From NCBI GenBank assembly GCA_002071085.1, contig MWEM01000005.1, positions 28,529 through 92,528 of the forward strand: 64,000 nucleotides of DNA, read 5' to 3'. The position numbers were made by a program, and so were the translations under genes. This DNA comes from Thermotogota bacterium ADurb.Bin062. Lineage in GTDB: Bacteria > Thermotogota > Thermotogae > MWEM01. Every line of letters starts with the position of its first letter. Position 1 is the first letter of the stretch. Below are positions 34,373 to 43,413 of this stretch, piece after piece. The notes beneath the pieces were generated by a model. The model was not told the origin of the DNA and ran no database searches. It saw only the letters and a program-made list of their open reading frames with translations.

Positions 34373-35443
34373 TCATACGAGCACACCGGAACCGATGAGT
34401 ATACCCTCCTCATCGTAGAGGGCGGCCGTTTGTCCGGGAGTGACGGCGAAGACCTCGTGTGCGAAGGACAAGCGATAGCGGTCGCCCCCAAGGCTCGTAA
34501 CCCGGGTCAATTCCTCTTTGGCTTTTTTTCGGATCACACACCGGTACTCCCGATCCTCTAGTGGCACGTACCAAGTTGTATCGGAGATCGTCGCGGTTTC
34601 TTTCATTAAAAAATCGTAGGGGCCGACGTAAAGACGGTTTGCACCGGCATCGATCTCATATATGAAGAGTTTTTCGGACAGAGCGCGAGAGAAATGCATC
34701 TTCGTTCGTTGGCCTATCGTGTAGTTCTGGTAGCCGGTATGCGCGCCCACCCGCTTGCCTTGATGGTCATAGATTTCTCCCGGGCTTTCCGGTATTCCTC
34801 TGGCAGCGAGAAACTTCTGATAGGAGTCTCCGGGAACGAAGCATATTTCCTGGCTGTCCTTTTTTTCAGAGAACGTCAGTCCGAGCCTTTGGGCGATCAC
34901 CCTCACTTCCCGTTTCTGGAGTGGCCCCAAGGGAAAGGTGAGCATCGGTAAAACCTCCTTGCGTATCGAAGAGAGAAAGTACGACTGGTCTTTCGAAGAA
35001 TCCGCACCTTTTCTAAGGACGTGGGTCCGGTATTTCTCAGAGTATTCGCAGCGTATATAGTGACCCGTGCTCAGTTTATCCGCCCCGAGACGTTTTGCCA
35101 GCTCAAGCGCCCGTCCGAATTTGATGAGTCGGTTGCATCGGACGCACGGATTCGGCGTCAACCCACGTCGGTAGCCATTCAAAAAGTCCCGAATGATCTC
35201 CGCTTCGAATTCTTCGGTGATATCTAGGCATAGGAAGTCATCCAGTTCCAACTCTCGGGCGTGTTTTTCAGCTTCGGCTGCGGCCGAAGTCTTAAGAGCC
35301 TGGCCACCTTCTCCGCCGACCCGATCGCCCTCGGGATTTCCTTTGACCAAATGAAGGCCTAGAACCGTATGTCCGACCGCTTTCAATAGATGAGCCGCTA
35401 TGGCGCTGTCGATCCCATCGCTTAAGAGTACAACGCATTTCAT
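34373..35443 (-). CDS. mnmA: tRNA 2-thiouridylase MnmA, variant PP-loop
   Basis: 356 residues. MnmA thiolates U34 of Lys, Glu and Gln tRNAs, activating the base with ATP. Catalytic Cys motifs are present (NPCVRCNRLIKFG and DSQEICFVPG), with TGHYIR, KDQSYFL and FPLG..K. The ATP-binding PP-loop, normally SGGVDS, reads SDGIDS at residues 8-13 (codons AGC GAT GGG ATC GAC AGC). The first Gly is replaced by Asp. Either this tolerates the change or the enzyme is altered. Convergent with the kinase gene across 62 bases. GGGTGA lies about 5 bases before the ATG. Confidence 0.88.
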   Translation of the reverse strand: MKCVVLLSDGIDSAIAAHLLKAVGHTVLGLHLVKGNPEGDRVGGEGGQALKTSAAAEAEKHARELELDDFLCLDITEEFEAEIIRDFLNGYRRGLTPNPCVRCNRLIKFGRALELAKRLGADKLSTGHYIRCEYSEKYRTHVLRKGADSSKDQSYFLSSIRKEVLPMLTFPLGPLQKREVRVIAQRLGLTFSEKKDSQEICFVPGDSYQKFLAARGIPESPGEIYDHQGKRVGAHTGYQNYTIGQRTKMHFSRALSEKLFIYEIDAGANRLYVGPYDFLMKETATISDTTWYVPLEDREYRCVIRKKAKEELTRVTSLGGDRYRLSFAHEVFAVTPGQTAALYDEEGILIGSGVLV

Positions 35444-35478
35444 CTTTTCACCCGTTTCTTCTTGATCATCGACACCCT

Positions 35479-35484
35479 ATTGTA
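35479..35484 (-). promoter_or_regulatory. -10 element for mnmA
   Basis: TACAAT on the minus strand, 36 bases before the mnmA start. It lacks the TG extension and a clear -35, so it is tentative. Confidence 0.4.
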
Positions 35485-35514
35485 CAACAAACCTACATCT
35501 CCTGAATGTCTATG

Positions 35515-35890
35515 CGTGTGTCAAGTTAAGAGGTGTACTCAGAAAACAAGGCCAGAATCGATCGCACGATTTTTTTCCTTGTAGTCATCGCGGCGTAGAA
35601 GGGGCTAAGGGCGGATCGCGGGGTCGTAAAAACCACTTACCCCGCGATAACACACGCGAACATCGCGGCGTAAGCGCCACTTCTTTTCGCGACAGCGCGA
35701 TACGCTTTTGTGTGATCCGATCGCGGGCGTCTTAAAAGGAGAAAGAGCAGATCGCGAGACTTCGCAGGCTGGGAACGCCGAACTTTAATTTGGCCTTGTT
35801 TTATCTTTCACTAGAAGCGTTCGTATGCGCTGCATCGCGGCGTAAGCGCTTCTTATTTTTGCGACGGCGCGATACGCTTTTTTACCGGCT
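35515..35890 (+). mobile_element. repeat element C (left end present, right end lost)
   Basis: Begins with the shared left end (GTGTGTCAAGTTAAGAGGTG), then AACAAGGCCAGAATCGATCG and GTAGTCATCGCGGCGTAG, as in A, B and D. The body holds the ATCGCGGGGTCGT / ACCCCGCGAT hairpin near 35615, TTTTCGCGACAGCGCGATACGC and a second such module near 35860, and the GGGAACGCCGAAC module at 35770. No right end like those of B and D is found before the promoter at 35932, so it looks truncated or degraded. No gene is seen in this interval. Confidence 0.6.
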
Positions 35891-35931
35891 CATCCCGTGA
35901 CTTCGTGGGCGAAGAGATTCGTTCCCGCTCG

Positions 35932-35940
35932 TGGTATAAT
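35932..35940 (+). promoter_or_regulatory. extended -10 promoter of the ldcA-dpp operon
   Basis: TGGTATAAT, 34 bases before the ATG at 35975. It rules out the earlier in-frame start at 35897 and makes the ATG at 35951 unlikely. Confidence 0.62.
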
Positions 35941-35974
35941 CGTATTATTAATGCATAGTTTCGTAGGTGAAAAG

Positions 35975-36964
35975 ATGAGAATTAGAGAAAAAGTGAAACC
36001 GAGGGTGCTCAAACGGGGCGACACAATCGGCATCGTCGCTCCCGCAAGCCCCCTGTATAACAAAAGCGATCTGGTGCGCGGCGCAGAAACCCTCAGTGAG
36101 ATGGGATACAAACCCTTGTTCGGGAAAACGGTCTATAAACGAAGAGAGTACCTCGCCGGAACCGATCAGGAACGCGCGGCCGATATCAACGCGATGTTCG
36201 CGAATAAAAAAGTCAACGCCATCTTCGTGACCCAGGGAGGATATGGCTCCGCTCGGATTATTAAATACCTGGACTTTTCCGTCATAAGAAAAAACCCGAA
36301 AATCTTTATGGGGTTTAGCGATATTTCGATCTTGCACTTGGCGATCCAAAAAAAGACGCGGATGGTCACTTTTCACGGTCCCGGTATGGCGGGGTTCAAC
36401 GACTCTGAGCTGACCGATTATCGTAAAGAATACCTGATGAAAGCCCTAACCACCGTCACGCCAATCGGTGAGATACGCCCCACTAGCCCGAGACAGTATA
36501 TCCATTCGATCTACCCCGGGCAGGTCGAAGCGGAGATCGTAGGTGGGAATCTCGCCTTGATCTGTTCGACACTCGGAACCCCGTGGGAGATCGACACCAA
36601 AGGCAAGATCTTGTTCTTCGAGGAAATCGACACCGAGCCCTGGATGATAGACCACCTGTTAACCCATTTGAGCAACGCGGGGAAATTGGACGAAGTGGCC
36701 GGCGTCGTCGTCGGAGAATGTATCAACTGCATTCCGTATTCGCACCACCCGGGCTTTCCGGTAACCTTCAGCCTGGAAGACATCCTGACTGAGTTTTTGG
36801 AGCCCTTGAAGAAACCCGCCATCTACGGATTGCCTATGGGGCATTCGAAAGATATGGCAACCTTTCCGCTCGGATGCCGCGCGTTCTTAGATGCCGACGA
36901 AAAGAAGCTCTTCATCACCGAAAGCGGCGTTTCCGAACAGAACCAAACGGTCGTTGTACCTTAA
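35975..36964 (+). CDS. ldcA: murein LD-carboxypeptidase (peptidase family S66)
   Basis: 329 residues. Family S66 serine peptidase that removes the terminal D-Ala from murein tetrapeptide in the cytoplasm, for peptidoglycan recycling. Motifs: GDTIGIVAPASPL at the N-terminus, FVTQGGYGSARI, the nucleophile Ser in FMGFSDIS, Glu in the FFEEIDTEPW region, and His in LPMGHSKDMATFPLG. GTAGGTGA lies about 5 bases before the ATG. The dpp importer begins 23 bases downstream. Bacillus pairs an LD-carboxypeptidase (ykfA) with dpp in the same way, which supports a role in recovering murein peptides. Confidence 0.92.
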   Translation: MRIREKVKPRVLKRGDTIGIVAPASPLYNKSDLVRGAETLSEMGYKPLFGKTVYKRREYLAGTDQERAADINAMFANKKVNAIFVTQGGYGSARIIKYLDFSVIRKNPKIFMGFSDISILHLAIQKKTRMVTFHGPGMAGFNDSELTDYRKEYLMKALTTVTPIGEIRPTSPRQYIHSIYPGQVEAEIVGGNLALICSTLGTPWEIDTKGKILFFEEIDTEPWMIDHLLTHLSNAGKLDEVAGVVVGECINCIPYSHHPGFPVTFSLEDILTEFLEPLKKPAIYGLPMGHSKDMATFPLGCRAFLDADEKKLFITESGVSEQNQTVVVP

Positions 36965-36987
36965 ATCCTTAATAGGGAGGGAATGGT

Positions 36988-38598
36988 ATGTTCGCTACAC
37001 CATTTTTGCGTTTGTCGAAGAGAGTGGGGCTTTTCTTTTTAATCGGCCTTTTGTCCATTTCGGCGTTTTCGGCTGCCCTAAAGGTGGGGTGGACGGTGGA
37101 ACCAGACAGCGTCAGCCCGTTTATCGCCTATAATCTCCCGTCGGCAGAGGTTTTTCTGTTGCTGTACGATCCGCTGGTCGCTTTGAATGAAAAAGAGGAA
37201 CCGGTTGGGAAGATCGCCGAGTCTTGGGAGATCAGCGAGGATCAGCTGACCTGGACCTTTTACCTGCGGAAGGGGATCCGGTGGCACGATGGAGAACCCT
37301 TAAGGGCGGAGGATGTGAAGTTCACCTACGACTTGTTTATGAACAGTGGTCTCGGCTTGTTTTCCGGATTTCTTAACGGGATCGAATCGATCGAATGCCC
37401 GGATGATTACACAGTCCTGATCCACTCCGAAGAACCGAAAGCGAATATGCTGATGGGCAACACACCGATCCTTCCTAAGCACGTTTGGGAACAGGTAGCC
37501 GAAGAAGATTTAGAGCTGTGGGAGAATGAACCGGCAATCGGATCGGGCGCATTCACCTTCTTAGAATGGCGCAAAGGGGAATTTCTCCGCTTGAAAGCCA
37601 ATCGAGCCTATGCCTTAGAGAAACCGAAGGTAGATGAAGTCGTGTTCATACTGTTCGCCAACAACGATACCCTGGCGCAGGCGTTGAAGACCGGGGAGAT
37701 CAGCGCGGCGGTGAACATCAACCCGATGCAGCTTCCGCAGCTTTCCCTATCCCCGAATTTGCTGGCGGTCTCTTCTCCCGGATATGGCTTCACCCAGCTC
37801 GCTTTCAATTGCTGGGAAAGCGAGGACTCTCTGGGCCACCCCGCGCTGCTAGACAAGCGAGTCCGGCAAGCGATTGATTGGGCTCTCGATAAGAAAGCCA
37901 TTCTGGATATGACCTATCTCGGTCAGGGCGAGGTGGGCACCACACTGATCCCGCCGATCCTCCAGAAATGGCACTATCGGTTGACCGATACAGAGCGTCG
38001 GGATTATAATCCTAAAAAAGCCAACGATCTCCTCGCCTCTTCGGGTTATCCGATAGGCCCGAAAGGAATCCGCGTCGACCCTCAAGGGAATGAGCTGCGC
38101 TTTAGACTTTACCTGCGCGCGTCGAACACGCAGGAGATAAAAGCCGGACAGCTGATCAAGAAATATCTGCAGGCGATCGGAATAGATGCGGCCATAGAAA
38201 CCGTCGATGACGGGTTGCTGATGGACCTCATCTTTTCTAACGCAGATTTCGATATGTTCATCTGGGGCTGGGGCACGGATGTCGATCCGACAACGATCTT
38301 GAACGTGATGTCGACGAACGAAATCTTCGGGTTGAGCGATTGCTTCTATTCCAACGAAGAATACGACCGTTTACTCGCGCTTCAAGCGACCCAGATGGAT
38401 GAAGCCCAAAGGCGAGAAACCGTGTACGAGATGCAAAGGATCCTCTACGAAGACAGTCCGTACGCCATCCTTTTTTACGACAACGAGTTCCAAGCGGTCA
38501 GAACCGACCTCTTCTCGGGATGGAAACGGATTCCGGAAAACGGCGCCTTCTTCTTCACCATTAACCCATACAATTACTTGAACGTGACTCCAAAATAA
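36988..38598 (+). CDS. dppA: peptide-binding protein of an ABC importer (family 5)
   Basis: 536 residues. The signal peptide ends near SAFSAALKVG, without a lipobox Cys. Family 5 (Opp/Dpp/Ni) signatures: ESWEISEDQLTWTFYLRKGI then RWHDGEPLRAEDVKFTYD, GSGAFTFLEWRKGE, VRQAIDWALDKKAI and WGWGTDVDP. AGGGAGGGAA precedes the ATG. First component of a complete dipeptide-type importer; ligand by context is murein peptide or dipeptide. Symbol by analogy only. Confidence 0.88.
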   Translation: MFATPFLRLSKRVGLFFLIGLLSISAFSAALKVGWTVEPDSVSPFIAYNLPSAEVFLLLYDPLVALNEKEEPVGKIAESWEISEDQLTWTFYLRKGIRWHDGEPLRAEDVKFTYDLFMNSGLGLFSGFLNGIESIECPDDYTVLIHSEEPKANMLMGNTPILPKHVWEQVAEEDLELWENEPAIGSGAFTFLEWRKGEFLRLKANRAYALEKPKVDEVVFILFANNDTLAQALKTGEISAAVNINPMQLPQLSLSPNLLAVSSPGYGFTQLAFNCWESEDSLGHPALLDKRVRQAIDWALDKKAILDMTYLGQGEVGTTLIPPILQKWHYRLTDTERRDYNPKKANDLLASSGYPIGPKGIRVDPQGNELRFRLYLRASNTQEIKAGQLIKKYLQAIGIDAAIETVDDGLLMDLIFSNADFDMFIWGWGTDVDPTTILNVMSTNEIFGLSDCFYSNEEYDRLLALQATQMDEAQRRETVYEMQRILYEDSPYAILFYDNEFQAVRTDLFSGWKRIPENGAFFFTINPYNYLNVTPK

Positions 38599-38639
38599 CC
38601 TGAACGGGCGAGAGCTCTTCGTGAGGGGTGTTGCTGTTC

Positions 38640-39608
38640 GTGTCGTCACGGTATTTGGGCAACAAAATCGCTCAGGCTTTGATAACGATTTTTATCGTGC
38701 TCTGCGTTAACTTCTTCTTGTTCCGTATTATGCCCGGGGACCCTCTGTCTATGCTAATGAGGAATCCCCGGGCTTCACAGCAGGCGATACAGAAGGCCAA
38801 AGAGCTCTACGGATTGGATCAATCCTTACCTGCGCAGTTCGGTCGGTACTTACAGGACCTCGTCAAGCTAGACTTCGGCGTTTCTTTCATGTTCAAAAAA
38901 CCCGTTGTGGAGGTGATCGGCGGAAAAATCGGCCCCACGTTGCTCTTATTGGGGGTTTCCGAGCTGATCGCCATCATCTTGGGCATCTATTTGGGGATCG
39001 TAGCCGCCTCACACCGAGGAAGGATCGTGGACGTCGGCGCGATCAGCCTATCCTTGCTTCTGTACTCCTTGCCCACCTTTTTGTTGGGGATGGTGTTGAT
39101 CTTGGTGTTTAGCGTCTATTGGGGCCTGTTTCCTTCGGTGGGGATGGTGACGGCCGCGGCTAAGTTTTCCTCGTGGTGGCGTCAAAGCCTAGACTTGTTG
39201 GCCCATCTATTTCTACCCGCGATGACGTTGGCCTTAACCTTGATCGGAGAGTACGGGATGCTGATGCGTAGCTCTCTGATAGAGGTGCTTTCCGAGGACT
39301 TCATCGTCACGGCGAGGGCGAAGGGCTTGAGCGAGAGGGAAGTCATTCACAAGCACGGTTATCCGAATGCGCTGCTCCCCGTCGTCACCGCGATCTCTAT
39401 CAATTTGGGCCTCACCATCGCCGGAGCGATTCAAGTGGAAACCGTTTTCTCTTGGCCCGGGATCGGCCGGCTGATGTACGACGCATTAAACAATCGAGAT
39501 TACCCGCTGTTGCAGGGGATATTTCTATTGGTCTGTATCTGCGTGATCGTGGCGAACCTTCTTTCCGATTTGCTCTATATGGTTCTCGATCCGAGGGTGA
39601 AGAGTTAA
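38640..39608 (+). CDS. dppB: peptide ABC importer, permease DppB
   Basis: 322 residues with six spans. BPD permease of the OppB/DppB type (FLFRIMPGDPLSMLMRNP near the N-terminus, the EAA-like loop ARAKGLSEREVIHKHGYPNA, and VETVFSWPGIGRLM). The frame opens at a GTG at 38628, which is inside the ribosome site GAGGGGTG. The GTG at 38640 (SSRYLGNK...) has the right spacing and is preferred; the TTG at 38631 is too close. Confidence 0.92.
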   Translation: MSSRYLGNKIAQALITIFIVLCVNFFLFRIMPGDPLSMLMRNPRASQQAIQKAKELYGLDQSLPAQFGRYLQDLVKLDFGVSFMFKKPVVEVIGGKIGPTLLLLGVSELIAIILGIYLGIVAASHRGRIVDVGAISLSLLLYSLPTFLLGMVLILVFSVYWGLFPSVGMVTAAAKFSSWWRQSLDLLAHLFLPAMTLALTLIGEYGMLMRSSLIEVLSEDFIVTARAKGLSEREVIHKHGYPNALLPVVTAISINLGLTIAGAIQVETVFSWPGIGRLMYDALNNRDYPLLQGIFLLVCICVIVANLLSDLLYMVLDPRVKS

Positions 39609-39609
39609 A

Positions 39610-40485
39610 ATGCCGCTCGACAAACCCACTCTCTCCCTACGGTTCAAGAGGGCTTTTTCGGTTCTGTATGGAAACAAGATCGGTTTCACCGGGTTTTTAA
39701 TCCTGTGCTTCTTTTTCTTCATCGCCCTCTTCGGTCCGTGGATCAAACCCTACGATATTATGGACTTCGGAGGCGCCGCTGATATCTTGAGGCCTCCTTC
39801 GCTCGAACACCTCCTGGGAACGGACGATATGGGACGCGATATCTTGGGCGGGCTCATCGCGGGTTCGCGAATATCTCTGTTAGTGGGCGTGATGGCCACC
39901 GTGTTGTCGATGTTTTTGGGAGCCGTCATCGGGTTGACCGCCGGTTATTTCGGCGGGTTCATCGACGCCGTTCTCATGCGGTTGACCGACATCTTCTTGG
40001 TACTCCCTTGGCTTCCGTTGGTCTTGGTGCTGGCGGCCATTCTCGGGGCGAACCTGTGGAACATCATCTTGGTCATCGGGTTGACCAGTTGGGCCGGAAC
40101 GGCGCGGGTCGTTCGCGCCCAGACCTTGTCTATCAAAGAGCGTACCTATGTGGAAAGGGCGCGTTCGTTAGGCTCCTCCAACCTCCGGGTGATCCTTCGG
40201 CATATCTTACCGAACGTCTTTCCGGTGATCTTCGCCAACACCGTATTGATCGCTGCCGTGGCCATCCTCTCTGAAACGACATTGAGCTTTTTGGGCTTGG
40301 GGGATTCGCTAAACCAAAGCTGGGGAATGATGCTCCACTACGCTTTCGAATGCGGCGCGGCGAGCATCGGCGCCTATTGGTTCCTCTTACCCCCCGGCCT
40401 TTGCGTGGTCCTCGTCGTGCTCGGTTTCACCTTCCTCGGCTATGCTTTGGATGAATGGATCAACCCCCAAATCAGGAAACGGTAG
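39610..40485 (+). CDS. dppC: peptide ABC importer, permease DppC
   Basis: 291 residues with six spans. OppC/DppC type (HLLGTDDMGRDILGGLIAGS, YVERARSLGSSNLRVILRHI, LSFLGLGDSLNQSWGMML). The start is one base after the dppB stop, with the ribosome site GAGGGTGA within dppB. Confidence 0.92.
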   Translation: MPLDKPTLSLRFKRAFSVLYGNKIGFTGFLILCFFFFIALFGPWIKPYDIMDFGGAADILRPPSLEHLLGTDDMGRDILGGLIAGSRISLLVGVMATVLSMFLGAVIGLTAGYFGGFIDAVLMRLTDIFLVLPWLPLVLVLAAILGANLWNIILVIGLTSWAGTARVVRAQTLSIKERTYVERARSLGSSNLRVILRHILPNVFPVIFANTVLIAAVAILSETTLSFLGLGDSLNQSWGMMLHYAFECGAASIGAYWFLLPPGLCVVLVVLGFTFLGYALDEWINPQIRKR

Positions 40486-40498
40486 GAGGGGAAGGCGA

Positions 40499-41494
40499 TT
40501 GGGTACGGTTACACCCTTACTGGAAGTTCGAGATCTGAAAACCTATTTTCATACGAAAGAGGGGATCGCGAAAGCGGTCGACGGAATTTCGTTCGAAGTG
40601 AACGAAGGCGCATCCTTCGGGTTCGTGGGCGAATCTGGCTGTGGAAAGACCACGGCTGCTCTCTCGATCATCAAGCTCTTGCCGAAAAATGGGCGGATCG
40701 AAGGGGGTCAAGTGCTCTTCCGCGGAGAAGACTTAACCGCCAAGTCCGATGAGGAAATTCGTATGCGGCGGTGGAAAGACGTCTCTATCGTCTTTCAAGG
40801 GGCGATGAACTCTCTGAATCCGGTGATGCGGATCAGTAAGCAGATCGTCGAAGCGATCAGGCTGCACGAAGACATCTCGATACCCGAAGCGAGGGAGCGC
40901 GTGAAAAGGCTCTTCGCGCAAGTGGGGTTGAACCCGGCCTTGTTGGATCAGTACCCTCACGAATTCAGCGGCGGAATGAAGCAACGCGTGATGATCGCCC
41001 TGGCTTTAGCCTGCAATCCGCGGCTGATTATCGGCGACGAGCCGACGACCGCGCTGGATGTGATGGTTCAGGCACAGATTTTGGATTTGTTGGAAGAACT
41101 ACGCCGGTCGCTGAATTTGGCCACGATTCTCATCTCACACGATTTGTCGGTGATCTTCGACGCTTGCGAGCGGTTGGCGGTGATGTATTGTGGAAAAATC
41201 GTGGAGATCGGCGGTGCAAGGGAGATCTATCTCCGCCCCGCTCACCCTTACACCCGTAAACTGGTCAACGCTTTCCCGGACTTGGAGTTAGAGAAACAGA
41301 GAAAGACGGGAAAACGCGCCTTGGGCAAGTCCATCGCCGGCGACCCGCCCAATCCGTTGGACCGTATCACCGGTTGCAAGTTTCATCCCCGTTGTGAGTG
41401 GGCGGAACCCCGGTGCGTCGAAGAGGAACCCGTCGCGATGAAAGTCGGGGCCGATCATCGAGCCTTTTGTTGGAAGTGGGATCGCATTGGATAA
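40499..41494 (+). CDS. dppD: peptide ABC importer, ATP-binding protein DppD
   Basis: 331 residues from the TTG at 40499, with TAGGAGGGG 7 bases upstream. Walker A GESGCGKTT, signature FSGGMKQR, Walker B LIIGDEPTTALD, and the oligopeptide-family C-terminal Cys cluster (GCKFHPRCEWAEPRC). The open frame extends upstream into dppC, but that part has no homology. The TAG of dppC is 13 bases before this start. Confidence 0.92.
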   Translation: MGTVTPLLEVRDLKTYFHTKEGIAKAVDGISFEVNEGASFGFVGESGCGKTTAALSIIKLLPKNGRIEGGQVLFRGEDLTAKSDEEIRMRRWKDVSIVFQGAMNSLNPVMRISKQIVEAIRLHEDISIPEARERVKRLFAQVGLNPALLDQYPHEFSGGMKQRVMIALALACNPRLIIGDEPTTALDVMVQAQILDLLEELRRSLNLATILISHDLSVIFDACERLAVMYCGKIVEIGGAREIYLRPAHPYTRKLVNAFPDLELEKQRKTGKRALGKSIAGDPPNPLDRITGCKFHPRCEWAEPRCVEEEPVAMKVGADHRAFCWKWDRIG

Positions 41495-42485
41495 CACGTT
41501 GGTCACGATACAAAACCTGTCCGTTGTTTATACCCTTAAAACCTCTTTCGCCGGATGGTTGAAAGGGAACAAAAAGAGAACGCTCCAAGCGGTCGACGAC
41601 CTGTCTCTCACGTTGGAAAAGGGTGAGATCCTTTCGCTGGTCGGAGAGAGCGGTAGCGGCAAAACGACCACGGGGCGAGCCCTTCTCCGACTAATCAAAG
41701 AAAAGGTGAGGGGATCGATTCATTTCGAGGGTCGAGACGTCTTCTCCTTAAACGGTCGAGAGCTGAAGGAGTTTAGAAAGAAAGCCCAGATGATCTTCCA
41801 GGACCCGTATCAATCCCTTAATCCGCGCGACACCGTCTCCCGAATCGTAGGAGAATCCCTGGATATCCACCATCGGGAGCTGTCTGCGGAAAAAAAACGG
41901 GAGATGGTCACCCAGGCTTTGGAATGGTGCGGGCTGAAACCGGTCGAGCGGTTTTGGAACCGTTTTCCCCACGAACTGAGCGGTGGGCAACGGCAACGGG
42001 TCGCCATCGCTGGCGCTCTCATTTTGAAACCCCAATTAGTGGTCGCGGACGAACCCGTGTCTATGCTCGACGCCTCAGTCAGGTTAGACATACTCGGTTT
42101 ACTGAACGATTTGCGGGCGCAGATTGGGGTGAGCTGCCTGTTTATCACCCACGACTTGGCTTTGGCTTGGCTGATTTCGGATCGGATTGCGGTGATGTAC
42201 GCGGGTGCCATTGTGGAATTAGGTTCTGCCGAACTCATCGCACAAGGGGCTTTACATCCCTATTCGAAAGCGCTCATCGCTGCGCAGCCTTCGGCGACAG
42301 CTACGAAAGAAAGAAAGCGCGCGGTACTTGTTGACCGGGAAGTAGACCCCGTAGCCAAGACGTTTTGCCGGTATTACCGGCGGTGCCCGCTAGCGACGTC
42401 ACAATGCCTCGAGGAAGCGCCAGGGCTTTTGGAAGTCCATCCCGGTCATTTCGTACGGTGTTTCAACTGGCGAACAGACGATTGA
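41487..42485 (+). CDS. dppF: peptide ABC importer, ATP-binding protein DppF
   Basis: 332 residues. TTG start overlapping the dppD stop by 8 bases. Walker A GESGSGKTT, signature LSGGQRQR, Walker B LVVADEPVSMLD, and a C-terminal Cys cluster (FCRYYRRCPLATSQC). Last gene of the ldcA-dppABCDF operon. No clear terminator follows before repeat element D begins about 30 bases downstream. Confidence 0.92.
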   Translation: MDNTLVTIQNLSVVYTLKTSFAGWLKGNKKRTLQAVDDLSLTLEKGEILSLVGESGSGKTTTGRALLRLIKEKVRGSIHFEGRDVFSLNGRELKEFRKKAQMIFQDPYQSLNPRDTVSRIVGESLDIHHRELSAEKKREMVTQALEWCGLKPVERFWNRFPHELSGGQRQRVAIAGALILKPQLVVADEPVSMLDASVRLDILGLLNDLRAQIGVSCLFITHDLALAWLISDRIAVMYAGAIVELGSAELIAQGALHPYSKALIAAQPSATATKERKRAVLVDREVDPVAKTFCRYYRRCPLATSQCLEEAPGLLEVHPGHFVRCFNWRTDD

Positions 42486-42514
42486 TCAAACCAGACGGAA
42501 CATATCACGAACGC

Positions 42515-43235
42515 GTGTGGAACAAGTTATGGGGCGACATAACTAAGAGGTTCATCGCGGCGCTTACGCCGCGTTGTTACGCTTGGGAACACCTTCGGGG
42601 CGCCGCCAGAGCGGCGGACTTTAGTCTGGCGTGTTTTTTTCAGACACTCTCGGGAAAAACCTGCCAACTTAAAAGTTAGCGTTCCCAAGGCCTTCTCGGA
42701 GAGAGAGGCCGACCGGAAGTCGGCCCCACGAGCTTTCTTCAGTCTTTTCTCTGTGTTCTCTGTGCCCTCTGTGCGAACCCCCGTTTTTACGCGCCGTCGC
42801 GAGAAGAAGGATCGCTTACACCGCGGTGACCGTGTGGGGTTATCGCGGGGTAAGTGGTTTTTACGACCCCGCGATACGCATTTTATTTTTAAGACGCCGA
42901 GATGCCCGTGTGAGGTTATCGCGGGGTAACCAGCTGGCTTACTTCGGAAGCTCACGAAGTCTCGCAATACGCTCTGCTGCCTTTCTTTCTCAAGACATGC
43001 CAACTTAAAAGTTGGCGTTCCCAGGGCCTTCCCGGAGAGAGAGGCCGACTGGAAGTCGGCCCCACGAGCTTTCTTCAGTCTTTTCTCGGTGTTCTCTGTG
43101 CCCTCTGTGCGAACCCCCGTTTTTACGCGCGGTCGCGAGAAGAAGGGGCGCTTACGCCGCGATGACTACGCGAACAAAAACGTGCGGTTGATTTTGGCTT
43201 TGTTTCTTGGTTACACCCCATAGCTTGACCCACAC
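42515..43235 (-). mobile_element. repeat element D, complete, inverted relative to B
   Basis: A 721-bp non-coding element. Its left boundary (GTGTGGAACAAGTTATGGGG, then CGACATAAC and AAGAGGTTCATCGC) matches the right end of element B. Its right boundary, read on the minus strand (GTGGGTCAAGCTATGGGGTG, then AAGAAACAAAGCC), matches the left ends of A, B and C. It is therefore the same element in the opposite orientation. About 160 bp is duplicated inside it (from 42662 and from 42998, offset 336). This includes a CCGAC-GGAAGTCGG hairpin and a TTCTCTGTGCCCTCTGTG microrepeat. The 43236-43350 stretch downstream is featureless. Confidence 0.7.
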
Positions 43236-43350
43236 ATAACCGGGTCGAACGTATATGTCAAATCATACCCCTTCACCGCGTTTTACCGCGATCGTATTTT
43301 TCGGCTCCATAATCAAAACGCCGGGAAATTTCGGGAAGTCGGATGATTAG

Positions 43351-43359
43351 TGCTACAAT
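43351..43359 (+). promoter_or_regulatory. extended -10 promoter of the GGDEF/HD-GYP gene
   Basis: TGCTACAAT, 54 bases before the start at 43414 and the same word as the promoter at 2506-2514. No -35. Confidence 0.55.
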
Positions 43360-43413
43360 AGTGCATGAAAGCGAGGCGCCAGTCTCGATCACCGACAAAC
43401 CGAGGGGATCAGG

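Noticed and set aside
42527..43008. Open frames of 158 and 60 codons behind dppF
   Set aside because: They fall wholly inside repeat element D and consist of repeat-derived residues; no ribosome sites.
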